Positions 8,446 to 17,900 of a stretch of 64,000 nucleotides of DNA are shown here, in pieces; position 1 is the first letter of the stretch; each line of letters begins with the position of its first letter. This DNA is from JAAZKV01 sp041659525 (GTDB lineage: Archaea; Iainarchaeota; Iainarchaeia; Iainarchaeales; JAAZKV01). Where the stretch lies: positions 921,291 through 985,290 of the forward strand of contig JBAZYC010000001.1 in NCBI GenBank assembly GCA_041659525.1, in the 5' to 3' direction. Under the pieces are notes generated by a model. The model was given only the letters and a program-made list of their open reading frames with translations. It did no database searches and was not told the origin of the DNA. The translations under genes were made by a program, and so were the position numbers.

Positions 8446-9236
8446 TATTTTTTTCTTCCAACCATTACAAAAAAAGCTGCTTCTTTTCTAAGGAGCCATT
8501 TTATTTCATCAATTATGGGTTTTTTGAAAGTGGGTTTTGAAGAAACAAATGTAATATTATTTTCTTTAAACCAATTTAGTATTTCGTTAATTGAATGATA
8601 ACTCTCATGCACCTGTCCATACTTATCAGCAGAGTGAGATTTGCTTCCATTCTTTCCAAAGTATTTTTCTCCAAAAGAAATTCTTTTCTCAATATCGCTT
8701 CCACAAAACAACCAAAGAAAGAATCTTTTTATTCGGTGGCGAAAACGAGAATACTTATTGTAAAGTCCAATAACAACTAATCCATTTTCTTTTACTTTAG
8801 TACATGCAATTTCAAATCCTTTTTTGGCATTAATTGTGTGATGCAAACTCCCTAGTGCAATAACTACATCAAATTTTTCATTAAACTCAGTTTCTTTGAT
8901 TTGAAGAATATTTTTTTCAATAAAAGTAATGCTTTTTTCCGTTCCTAGGGTTTTTGATAGTTCTTTGGCTTTTTTTATTGAAGAGGAACTAAAATCAATT
9001 CCAGTTACTTTTGCCCCGCATAGTGCAAGTGAACTAGCCAGTTCTCCTGTTCCACATCCTAATTCAAGAACTTTTTTTCCATTCCAAAAAGTCTTATTTT
9101 CACCAAAACTCTTTGATACCCATGAGGCGAAATACTCTATCTCTTTTTTAGAGGTAACTTTTCTTGAAGGATAAGGATATTTTTCGTAAAGCTCTTTTAC
9201 GAGTTTTTCTTTGTCAGAGTTTTGCATTTTTCTCAT
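8445..9236 (-). CDS. Class I SAM-dependent methyltransferase
   Basis: A 263-residue protein with the Rossmann motif I VLELGCGTGELA near residue 55, an acidic strand end GIDFSSSS, and a post-motif region VVIALGSLHHT as in UbiG-like small-molecule or lipid methyltransferases. The target is not evident. A TTTTAAT promoter lies about 27 nt before the ATG, suggesting leaderless translation. It is divergent from the DNA polymerase IV gene. Confidence 0.82.
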   Translation of the reverse strand: MRKMQNSDKEKLVKELYEKYPYPSRKVTSKKEIEYFASWVSKSFGENKTFWNGKKVLELGCGTGELASSLALCGAKVTGIDFSSSSIKKAKELSKTLGTEKSITFIEKNILQIKETEFNEKFDVVIALGSLHHTINAKKGFEIACTKVKENGLVVIGLYNKYSRFRHRIKRFFLWLFCGSDIEKRISFGEKYFGKNGSKSHSADKYGQVHESYHSINEILNWFKENNITFVSSKPTFKKPIIDEIKWLLRKEAAFFVMVGRKK

Positions 9237-9293
9237 TTATCTCTTTTTAGGTAACGATTAAAAGAACCTTCTCTAAGGAATTTTTTAGTTATT

Positions 9294-10373
9294 ATGCAAA
9301 AAATAATTGGTTTACTTGATTTGGATTATTTTTACGCGCAAGCGGAAATCCTTCGAAATCCTCAATACAGAGGAAAACCTGTAGTAATAGTAATGCCTTC
9401 ACTTAGGGAAAACTCAGGAGCGATTGCTACTTGTAATTATGAAGCGCGTGAAATGAAAATAAAATCAGGGATGCCACTTTCTCTTGCAAAGAAACTTGCA
9501 AGCAAAGACACGATTTTTATTAATGCTGACAAGCCTTACTACGAAGAAGTTTCTCAAAAAATATTTGAAGTAGTTGATTTTTTTTGTGAAAAAATTGAAC
9601 AAGTTTCAATTGATGAAGCTTATTTTGATTTAACTAATCCCTCTGATTATGAAAAAGCTGAAGAGATTTGTAAAAAGATAAAACAAAGAATAAAAAGCGA
9701 GGTGGGTTTGAGCTGTTCAATTGGACTTGGGCCAAATAAATTAGTTGCTAAAATGGCTGCTTCTGCAAAAAAGCCTGATGGGTTTTATGTAATAAAACCA
9801 GTTCAAGTGGATGATTTTTTGTCAAAGCAAAAAGTTTCCTCTCTTTTTGGGGTGGGTCCAAAAACTGAAGAAGAATTCAAAAAGCACGGAATTAATTTTG
9901 TTTCTGATATAAAGAAATTCACTAAATTAGATTTGGTTAATTGGTTTGGAGAAGCAAATGGGTCAAAGTTATACGATTTTGCTTTTGGAAAAGATGAAAG
10001 AGAAGTTGAACCTAATAGAGAGAAGCAACAACTTTCAAGGATGATGACAATTAAAGAGGATTCAAGAGAGTATGATGATATCAGGCAAAATGTTGATTTT
10101 CTTTCAGAATTGTTATACAAACAAATTACTGAACTCAAAAAAAGATTCAAAACAGTTTCACTAATTATTGTAACTGATAGAATGGAAACTTTAACTAAAT
10201 CAAAAACAAGAGTGGAACCCATTTCTTCACTTGATGAATTAAAAGAAATTGAACACACTCTTCTCCATGAATATTTGAGTGATACTTTTTCAAAAGTAAG
10301 AAGAGTGGGGGTTAAAGTTTCAAATTTTGATGAACAATCAGGTTTCCAAAGAAAATTATTTGAATTTAAGTAA
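9294..10373 (+). CDS. dinB: Y-family DNA polymerase IV (Dpo4/DinB type)
   Basis: A translesion polymerase of 359 residues. Metal-binding Asp9 sits in LDLDYFYAQ and the acidic pair Asp107-Glu108 in SIDEAYFDL. Tyr14 occupies the steric-gate position of Dpo4. A helix-hairpin-helix-like stretch (SLFGVGPKTEEEF) and a little-finger domain follow. The C-terminus carries a QRKLFEF stretch resembling a PCNA-interaction peptide. The nth gene starts 12 nt downstream, so the two repair genes probably form one unit. Confidence 0.93.
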   Translation: MQKIIGLLDLDYFYAQAEILRNPQYRGKPVVIVMPSLRENSGAIATCNYEAREMKIKSGMPLSLAKKLASKDTIFINADKPYYEEVSQKIFEVVDFFCEKIEQVSIDEAYFDLTNPSDYEKAEEICKKIKQRIKSEVGLSCSIGLGPNKLVAKMAASAKKPDGFYVIKPVQVDDFLSKQKVSSLFGVGPKTEEEFKKHGINFVSDIKKFTKLDLVNWFGEANGSKLYDFAFGKDEREVEPNREKQQLSRMMTIKEDSREYDDIRQNVDFLSELLYKQITELKKRFKTVSLIIVTDRMETLTKSKTRVEPISSLDELKEIEHTLLHEYLSDTFSKVRRVGVKVSNFDEQSGFQRKLFEFK

Positions 10374-10385
10374 GAGTGGTTTAAT

Positions 10386-11009
10386 GTGGTTTCTAAAGAA
10401 AAACAAATTAAAGCAATTAAGCAACTAGGATTACTTAAGTTAAAATCCTCAAAAATGAGACTCGCTGCCGAGAAATGGGATGCTGATTGGAAAACTCTTA
10501 TTGCAATTTCTCTTTCTGCTCAATCAAGGGATGAAACTACAATAACTATTGCAACAAAGTTGTTTGAAAAGTACAATACTTTAGAAAAATTAGCAAGTGC
10601 AAAATATGTTGAGGTTTTATTTGTTTTAAAAAGTTTGAATTATAATAAAACAAAAGCAGCTAATATTATTGCTTGTGCTAAAATGCTACGAGAGGATTAT
10701 TCAGGGGTTGTTCCGTTGGATTTTGATAAATTAATTACTCTTCCGGGAGTGGGTAGAAAAACAGCTAATGTTTTCTTATCAGAGAATGGATTTGATGCTA
10801 TTGGGGTGGATACTCATGCAGCTTATATTTCAAGAAAACTGAATTGGACTAAAAATAAAAATCCTAAAAAAATTGAAGAGGATTTGAAACAATTATTTCC
10901 TAAACAAAAGTGGAAACAAATAAATCCAGTTTTAGTTCGATTTGGGAAAACCTATACAAGTAAAAAAAATAAAGACAAAATATTAAAGGAAGTTCAAAAA
11001 ATGGGATAG
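10386..11009 (+). CDS. nth: Endonuclease III-like DNA glycosylase lacking the 4Fe-4S cluster
   Basis: A 207-residue HhH-GPD glycosylase/AP lyase that removes oxidised pyrimidines. The hairpin-helix LPGVGRKTA carries the catalytic Lys125 and VDTHAAYISR carries Asp142, matching Lys120/Asp138 of E. coli Nth. The C-terminal loop that normally holds four cluster Cys (C-x6-C-x2-C-x5-C) has none; the protein ends KKNKDKILKEVQKMG. It probably works without the cluster. The GTG start lies 12 nt after the dinB stop. Confidence 0.88.
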   Translation: MVSKEKQIKAIKQLGLLKLKSSKMRLAAEKWDADWKTLIAISLSAQSRDETTITIATKLFEKYNTLEKLASAKYVEVLFVLKSLNYNKTKAANIIACAKMLREDYSGVVPLDFDKLITLPGVGRKTANVFLSENGFDAIGVDTHAAYISRKLNWTKNKNPKKIEEDLKQLFPKQKWKQINPVLVRFGKTYTSKKNKDKILKEVQKMG

Positions 11010-11064
11010 TTCCCAAATGATTTATAAATACATATGAACAGATATTCATATATTGGTGATTGAT

Positions 11065-11595
11065 TTGATAAAGAAAACAGATACTTTAGGGGATATTGTT
11101 TCTAATTATCCTGAAGTTGTACCTATACTAGCTGGTGCTGGTTTGCATTGCATTGGGTGCCACGTTGCTACTTATGAATCCTTAGAAGAGGGCTGTACTG
11201 CTCACGGGATGAACAAAAAAGAAATTGTTGAATTAGTAAAAAAAGCAAATACAAGAATTGCTGAATATGAAATTATGCCTAAAGTTGTTTTTACTACTAA
11301 TGCAGTTTTAGAACTTAGTAAGAGACTTGGAAAACCTCCTAAGAAATTTGTTAGAATTATTCATAACTTTTCAGGAGAATTTGATTTTGAGGCTAGTAAT
11401 ACTAAAGAAAAAACAGACGAAGTAATTGAAGCAAAAGTAATTGATGCTAAACCTCAAAGTGAGAAAATTTCTAGTAAAAAGACAAAATTGCTTAATATTA
11501 ATATTTTGGCTGATAAAAGAATTGAAAAAATGCTTCGCGGAGTAGAAATTGATTATGACGCAAAGCAAAAAGATTTTGCTGCAAAAAGAGTTTAA
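11065..11595 (+). CDS. DUF1858 domain fused to a cysteine-less IscA/HesB-like domain
   Basis: Residues 1-60 match DUF1858-type modules (TLGDIVSNYPEVVPIL, then GLHCIGCHVA with a CxxC pair), seen in ScdA-like iron-sulfur repair proteins and hybrid redox proteins. After a linker, VVFTTNAVLELSKRL and the closing MLRGVEIDYDAKQKDF resemble the start and end of an A-type Fe-S carrier, but the three usual Cys ligands are absent. The TTG at 11065 is preferred because GGTGA lies five nucleotides upstream; TTG at 11053 and GTG at 11056 are alternatives. The IscA-like call is tentative. Confidence 0.7.
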   Translation: MIKKTDTLGDIVSNYPEVVPILAGAGLHCIGCHVATYESLEEGCTAHGMNKKEIVELVKKANTRIAEYEIMPKVVFTTNAVLELSKRLGKPPKKFVRIIHNFSGEFDFEASNTKEKTDEVIEAKVIDAKPQSEKISSKKTKLLNINILADKRIEKMLRGVEIDYDAKQKDFAAKRV

Positions 11596-11598
11596 TTT

Positions 11599-12507
11599 TT
11601 ATTCAATTTCTTTTTCTTGAATAAATTTTGCTGCGCTGTGTGCAGCAATTGCTCCTTCTCCAACACAAGTAGCAATTTGGTTTAATTCTTTTTTAATGCA
11701 ATCTCCTGCGGCAAAAACTCCTTTTTTGTCTGTTTCCATTTTATCATTTACAATTACTCTTCCAGTTTCGTCTTTGTTTACATCAATAAATTCAGTGTTT
11801 GGTTGAGAGCCAATAAAAATAAATGCTCCCGTAATTGAGAGTTTGGTTTCTTTTCCTTTTGTTTTAACTTTTATACTTTCAAGCATTTGAGTTCCTTCAA
11901 AACCAACTACATTTGTTTGGAGCATTATTTGTACTCCTTTTTCTTTTAGGGTTTCTTGCTTTGCGACTTCTGCGCTTAATTCTTTTTTTGAACAAATTAG
12001 AGTAACTTTTTTTGTTACTGTTGCAAGATAGATTGCTTCTTCAGCAGCTCTGCTGTCAAAACCAATTACTGCAACTTCTTTCCCATTATACATGGGCCCA
12101 TCGCAAGTTGCACAAAAGTGAACTCCTTTGTTTAGGTATTGTTTTTCTCCGGGAACATTAAGCCACTTACTTTTTGCTCCAACTGAAACAATAATTGTTT
12201 TTGCACTAATTTTTTTGTCAGCAAGAGTAATTTCTTTTATTTTATCATTAATTTTAATTTCGCTTACTTCATCAAGTTCTATTTGTGCACCGGCTTTTTG
12301 AGCTTGTTCTTTGAATTTTGTCATTAATTCCATCCCTGAAATATCTTCAAATCCGGGGTAATTTTGAATACTATTTGCCCAAGTAGCAGTTCCTCCAGTA
12401 ATTCCTTTTTCAATTATAATTGTCTTTAGTCCGTATCTTGCACAGTAAAGTCCAGCAGTTAATCCGGCTGGTCCTGCCCCTATTATTGCAACGTCAAAAT
12501 CTGTCAT
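11599..12507 (-). CDS. trxB: Thioredoxin reductase (NADPH/FAD)
   Basis: A 302-residue flavoprotein that passes electrons from NAD(P)H to thioredoxin or glutaredoxin-like proteins. It shows the FAD-binding GAGPAGLTAGLY, the redox-active CATC in HFCATCDGP and the C-terminal FAD motif GVFAAGDC. The second nucleotide-binding region (VAVIGFDSRAAEEA) departs from the usual GGGxSA, so cofactor preference is uncertain. ATG at 12507 is chosen because GGTGA lies four nucleotides upstream. Confidence 0.92.
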   Translation of the reverse strand: MTDFDVAIIGAGPAGLTAGLYCARYGLKTIIIEKGITGGTATWANSIQNYPGFEDISGMELMTKFKEQAQKAGAQIELDEVSEIKINDKIKEITLADKKISAKTIIVSVGAKSKWLNVPGEKQYLNKGVHFCATCDGPMYNGKEVAVIGFDSRAAEEAIYLATVTKKVTLICSKKELSAEVAKQETLKEKGVQIMLQTNVVGFEGTQMLESIKVKTKGKETKLSITGAFIFIGSQPNTEFIDVNKDETGRVIVNDKMETDKKGVFAAGDCIKKELNQIATCVGEGAIAAHSAAKFIQEKEIE

Positions 12508-12624
12508 TTGCTCACCAATTTTTGATAAGGAAGATGGATTCAACGGCTTTTTATTCTTTCCTCTCGCCTTTCAAATAATTCTTTTTGGAGGAAAGTATTT
12601 AAGGACAAATAATGTACTTTTGTT

Positions 12625-13107
12625 ATGGCTAAAAAGGAAGAAAGTTCTACTGTTAAACAAACTGACAGTTACAATGAGGCTAATAGAATTGCACTTGAAC
12701 TTGCTAGTTCAAAAAAGGAATCAAATAATAAGGTTGTGGGAAAAGTTCAACCGACTTCTGTAAACAAGAAATTAAAAAATGATAAAGTAAAAAAAGAAGT
12801 TAAAAAACTTCAAAAACAAGCAAGAGTGCAGGCAAAAGTAATTAAGAAACAAAAAGATGTTGATACTATTGTAGAAAAAGAGGTTTCTAAAACTTCTCTT
12901 GTAGACATTGCAAATAATTCTAGTAGCGACTCAATTGGGGATGATTCAGATTTACTTGATGACTCTTCAACTAAACAAACTTTTGAAGAGGGAGTAGAAA
13001 AAAAGAATACTGGTTTAATTGAAATGCTTGGCGGAGCGGCAATGATTTTAATCGCGCTTGAGTTAATTGTAATTATTATTTTATTGATAGCTTTATTCTT
13101 CTTTTAG
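12625..13107 (+). CDS. Hypothetical tail-anchored membrane protein, 160 aa
   Basis: Not recognised. It has a Lys/Glu-rich N-terminal half with probable coiled coil (about residues 45-90, KKEVKKLQKQARVQ), an acidic Ser-rich spacer, and one strongly hydrophobic C-terminal segment (about 134-160) ending FFF. The predicted arrangement is a cytoplasmic coiled coil anchored by its C-terminus. A TATA-like TATTTAAGG about 28 nt upstream implies leaderless translation. Confidence 0.7.
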   Translation: MAKKEESSTVKQTDSYNEANRIALELASSKKESNNKVVGKVQPTSVNKKLKNDKVKKEVKKLQKQARVQAKVIKKQKDVDTIVEKEVSKTSLVDIANNSSSDSIGDDSDLLDDSSTKQTFEEGVEKKNTGLIEMLGGAAMILIALELIVIIILLIALFFF

Positions 13108-13178
13108 TTTTATTGCTAATATTTTTTTCTGAATTAGTACTTTAAATTTTTCTAAAAAAGCTTTTTGAATTTAGTAAT

Positions 13179-13745
13179 TTATCTTTTTCTAGTAAAAATC
13201 CAGCCAAGTAGCATTCCAATTATCAAAGAAAGCATTATACTTATTGCAAAGAACTCGCTTGTTATTCCTTGAACTACAGTTGAACCCATTCCTGTTCCAT
13301 CAATAGCCCTTTCAGCAATTGCCGTAGTTTTTAGAACAGTTTGATCCATCATGCTTCCTGCATAATTTGCAGGCGCAGAAGCCATTGTTCCAAAAGAACC
13401 TAATAACATGTAAATAAATCCCCCAACTACTACTGTCGCAAGTGAAAGAACAATTAGTACTTTTACCTCTTCCATTAAACTTGGGTGAACTATTTGTTTT
13501 CCTTTTGAAGTTAATTCATAGTACTTCCATTTTCTCCCTTCATCAATTTGTTTAATGAGTTCAGCATCAACTAATATTTCGCAGTGTTCCTTAATTGTGG
13601 ATCCACCTAAGTTAAGTTTTTGACTTAGTTCAGTAAGAGTTCTTCTTCTATCAGAGAGGTTTTTCAGTATGTTTATTCTTGAATCAGCAGAAAGTGCTTT
13701 GAAACTCTTTTCATCTAAAACTACTCTTTGATCCATAAAAATCAT
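13179..13745 (-). CDS. ArsR-type winged-helix regulator with C-terminal membrane anchor
   Basis: Residues about 10-85 form an archaeal ArsR/winged-helix DNA-binding domain (FKALSADSRINILKNL, then TLTELSQKL and a wing RKWKYYELTSKGK). Two hydrophobic segments follow (about 98-120 and 162-185) separated by a roughly 40-residue Gly/Ala/Met-rich loop, so the DNA-binding part is held at the membrane. This suggests a one-component sensor; the signal is unknown. Several in-frame starts (13754 TTG, 13745 ATG, 13736 ATG) are possible. A multi-pass membrane protein lies just upstream on the same strand. Confidence 0.82.
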   Translation of the reverse strand: MIFMDQRVVLDEKSFKALSADSRINILKNLSDRRRTLTELSQKLNLGGSTIKEHCEILVDAELIKQIDEGRKWKYYELTSKGKQIVHPSLMEEVKVLIVLSLATVVVGGFIYMLLGSFGTMASAPANYAGSMMDQTVLKTTAIAERAIDGTGMGSTVVQGITSEFFAISIMLSLIIGMLLGWIFTRKR

Positions 13746-13884
13746 TTTCTTCAATTGTTGATTTTATTATTACTGTAAATGTTATATTTTTGGTTGTTTC
13801 TTACTAATTACTTGTTTTAAGTGTTTTTAACATTTCCTATTTCCTTCGGTGATTAGTTACAAAGTATTAATTATTAAAAATGGT

Positions 13885-14850
13885 TTATTCAGCTTTTGCG
13901 GGTTTTGGGTAAATCATTAATAATACTGCGTATACAATTGATGAAATTGTTTTAACAATTAAATTACAAATCATAAGCATCATAACAAATCCACTTATTG
14001 CGTAAAGTATCCAACAATACTTTGACATTAGCGTAATTAGGGGGAGTTGTTTTACAATTTCTGTCCCTAAATCAATTTTTTGAGCTTTTAGTTGGGTGGA
14101 AATATTATTTTTAAAATCATTTGAGCTGAAAGTAGTTTTTATTGCATCTAATTTTGTTATTAGCATTAATCCATCAGGATCATTTTTTGCAGAGAGGTTT
14201 GATAGTTCTGGGAGTTTTTGAATTTCTGTAATCGTTGCTTGTTGTTGAAGAGCAATACTTGTTGCGAATTGATCCGCAAATTGGTCGCTTAGTTTAATTC
14301 CATTTCCTACTGAGATATTCAAAAATTCTGGAACAAAATTTTGTTCAAGTTTTACTTGATTCATTGATCCAACTATAACTAAGTAAAGAAACAATCCAAT
14401 ACAAGCGAAAATAAGTATTCTTCCAGCAGCACTAGTTCCTGATCTAATTGAAACTAAATAATGGAGTTCGTGTTCTTTTTCTTTTAAGTATCTAATTCCA
14501 AGGGGTATCCCTATCATTAACAAAAATAGAGGTAAGGCAAAATCAACCATCATTTTTTGGAATATTAAAAAATTAATTAGTATTCCTAAAATTAATCCGC
14601 TTCCGATAAACAGCAAAGCAGGGACGAAGAGGTATTTTCTTCCTAGAGTTAAAATTAAACCCATGCAAATTGAAGCTGAAAAAATGAATGCTAAGAAATT
14701 TCCTGATAAAATTTTTTCAAACAAAGGAAATGAGTTAATGGTCATAAACATTTGAGTACTAATTCCTGTTAGTGAGAAAAAGTATGCTGTAGCAATAACC
14801 CAAATGAATAGTAATATTGCAAGTATTGCGCCAGGCAGACGTTCGTCCAT
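13885..14850 (-). CDS. Hypothetical multi-pass membrane protein, 321 aa
   Basis: Not recognised. About five or six hydrophobic segments occupy the first 155 residues, followed by a polar loop of some 125 residues (about 165-275) that probably faces outward, and one or two final membrane segments. No catalytic motif is visible. It is divergent from leuS and followed on the same strand by the membrane-anchored regulator, so a sensor/partner relation is possible but unproven. Confidence 0.65.
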   Translation of the reverse strand: MDERLPGAILAILLFIWVIATAYFFSLTGISTQMFMTINSFPLFEKILSGNFLAFIFSASICMGLILTLGRKYLFVPALLFIGSGLILGILINFLIFQKMMVDFALPLFLLMIGIPLGIRYLKEKEHELHYLVSIRSGTSAAGRILIFACIGLFLYLVIVGSMNQVKLEQNFVPEFLNISVGNGIKLSDQFADQFATSIALQQQATITEIQKLPELSNLSAKNDPDGLMLITKLDAIKTTFSSNDFKNNISTQLKAQKIDLGTEIVKQLPLITLMSKYCWILYAISGFVMMLMICNLIVKTISSIVYAVLLMIYPKPAKAE

Positions 14851-14953
14851 GCTAGAACTACTAAATTCTCCTATTTAACCTTTTCTTTCCCTGTTTTTTC
14901 TTCTGGGCTGAACCCTTAAAAATTCTTCCTAAGAACTTTCTTTTAGTGTTAAA

Positions 14954-17900
14954 ATGGACGAAACCAATTTTTCTTCAATAGAACAAAAGTGGCAAAAAGA
15001 GTGGGAAGAGAAGAGTACTTTTTCTGTTTCTAATAATTCTAAAAAGAAATTTTATGTTCTTGAAATGTTTCCTTATCCTTCAGGAGCAGGTTTGCACATG
15101 GGGCATGCTCTCAATTATACTATTGGAGATATTCAAGCTAGATTTAGAAGAATGAGTGGTTGTTCTGTTTTGTACCCAATGGGTTATGATGCTTTTGGTT
15201 TGCCTGCAGAGAATGCTGCAATTAAAGCGGGTGAGCATCCAAGCGATTATACAAAAAAATCTATTGCAAATTTTATTAACCAACAAAAAGCTCTTGGATT
15301 GAGTTATGATTGGGAAAGATTAGTAGTAACTTCTGTTCCTGAATATTATAAATGGAATCAATATTTCTTTTTGAAATTTTTTGAAAAAGGTTTAGTGCAA
15401 AAAAAGAAAGCTGCCGTAAATTGGTGTCCTGATTGTAATACTGTTCTTGCTAATGAACAAGTGCATAACGGAAAATGTTGGAGACACGCCGACACTGATG
15501 TTGTGCTTAAGCAACTTGAACAATGGTTCATTAAAACAACTGATTATGCTGATGAGTTATTAGAAAAAACTGATGAGTTAGAATGGCCTGAGCGAATAAA
15601 ATCTATGCAAAAAAATTGGATTGGAAAATCATACGGAACAGAAATTAATTTTGAAGTTAATGGGCAAAATTGGCCAGTTTTTACTACTAGACCAGATACT
15701 ATTTTTGGAGTAACTTTTGTAGTAATCTCTGCTCAGCACCAAAAATTATTTGAATTAGTTACTCCTGAGCAAAAGAGTGCGGTTGAAGCTTTCTTAAAGA
15801 AATTAAAATCAGTAAGTGAAAAAGAACTCGAAACTATGGGAAAAGAAGGAGTTTTTACTGGGGCTTATGCAATTAACCCAATGACTAAAGAAAAAATTCC
15901 AGTTTATGCTGGAAACTTTGTTGTAGCTGATTATGGTTCGGGAATGGTTATGGCTGTTCCAACTCACGATCAAAGAGATTATGAGTTTGCGAAAAAATAT
16001 AGTATTCCATTAAAGCAAGTAATTGCTCCTGCGTTCATTAACACAGAGGGGCCTGATGCAGTAAAGCCCACTGTAGAAACAGTTGAGAGAACAGCTGTTT
16101 TTGGAATTGTAAAGCACTGGAAGGAAGATAAATATTATTGCCTTGATTGGGAAAAATTTAATTGGAAGACTTTTATTATTGGTGGAGTTGAAAAAGGAGA
16201 AACTAGTGAAGAAGCTGTTGTTAGGGAAGTAAAGGAAGAAACAGGGTATCAAAATATTAAATCAGTAACTGAAGTGGGGTATGAAGTATTTTCAAAGTTT
16301 TTTGCAACTCACAAAGGGGTTAACAGAGCAGCTTATCAAAAAACTTTTTTAGTTGAACTTGGATCGGATGAGTTTATTGAACCAAAACAAGAAGAGGTTA
16401 AAAATCACAAAGGATTGTGGGTGCCAAAGAAAGAGATGAGTTCTTTTTTGAATTTGAAAGCACAGCAATATGTTTGGAAATCTTATCTTAAAGGTGGAGA
16501 AGCTTACACTGAAGAGGGATTGTTAATTAACTCTGGCGAATTTAATGGATTAAACAACACTGATGCAATTGAAAAAATTTCTAATTTTATTGAAAAAAGT
16601 AAACTTGGAAAGAAAACTGTTAATTACAAGTTAAGAGATTGGCTTGTTTCAAGACAAAGATATTGGGGTACTCCTATTCCAATTGTTTATTGTGCAAAAT
16701 GCGGAACGGTCCCTGTTAATGAAAAAGATTTACCTATAAAATTGCCTTATGAAGTAAAATTCGGGGAAGGAAATCCGCTTGCATCAAATAGTGAATTTGT
16801 TAACACGAAATGTCCTAAGTGTGGAGGAAATGCAAAAAGAGAAACAGATACTATGGACACTTTTTTTGATTCTAGTTGGTATTATTTGCGTTACACTGAT
16901 AACAAAAATTCTTCATTGCCTTTTGATAAAGAAAAAGCAAAGTATTGGATGCCTATTGATCAATACATTGGCGGAGCAGAACACGCTTGTATGCACTTAA
17001 TTTATGCAAGATTCTTTGCGAAAGCACTTAGGGATTTAGGGTTTGTTGAATTTGATGAACCATTCAAGAAACTCTTCAATCAGGGAATGCTTCACGGTGC
17101 TGATGGAAACAAAATGTCAAAATCTTTAGGAAATATAATTAATCCTCTTGATATTATAGAAAAGCATTCTGCGGATTCATTGAGATTTAATTTAATGTCA
17201 CTCTCAGCTCCAAATAGTGATAGTGTTTGGTCAGATAGAGGAATGGAATCTGCTCACAAGTTCTTACAAAGATTTTACTCAGTTCTCTTGGAAATTAAAT
17301 TGGGGTCTTCAAGCAAGTTAATTGAAAGCAAAGTTAATAGAACAGTAAAAGAAGTTACAGTGGATATTGAATCTTTCAAATACAATTTAGGGATAATAAA
17401 ACTAAGAGCACTTTTTGATTCAATTGCTCTTGAGAAAGAAATTTCTAAAAGTGATTTTGGAAATGTGCTAAAATTATTCCACCCTATTTGTCCTCACATT
17501 ACTGAAGAATTGTGGCACGCAAGAGTGAATAATTCAATGTTGAGTTTAGAATCTTGGGCAACTTTTAACGAATCAAAGATTGATGATCATTTAGAAAAAG
17601 TAGAAGAAATAGTTGCTTCACTTAGAGGAGATATTTTAAAAGTAAAAGAACTTGCAAAAATTGCTAAAGTTTCAAAAGTGAGATTTTTCGTTGCCCCTGA
17701 ATGGAAATGGACTGCACTTGAAATAGTAAAAAATGCTTGTAACAACAAACCTGATTTTGGAATTGCGATTAAAGCTCTAATGAGTGATAATGAAATGAAG
17801 AAACATGGAGCAGAAATACAACCTTTCTTAAAAACTGCAATTAGTAGATTAGCTGAATTAGGAGATTTGCATAAATTTGATGAATTTTCTGCACTTACTG

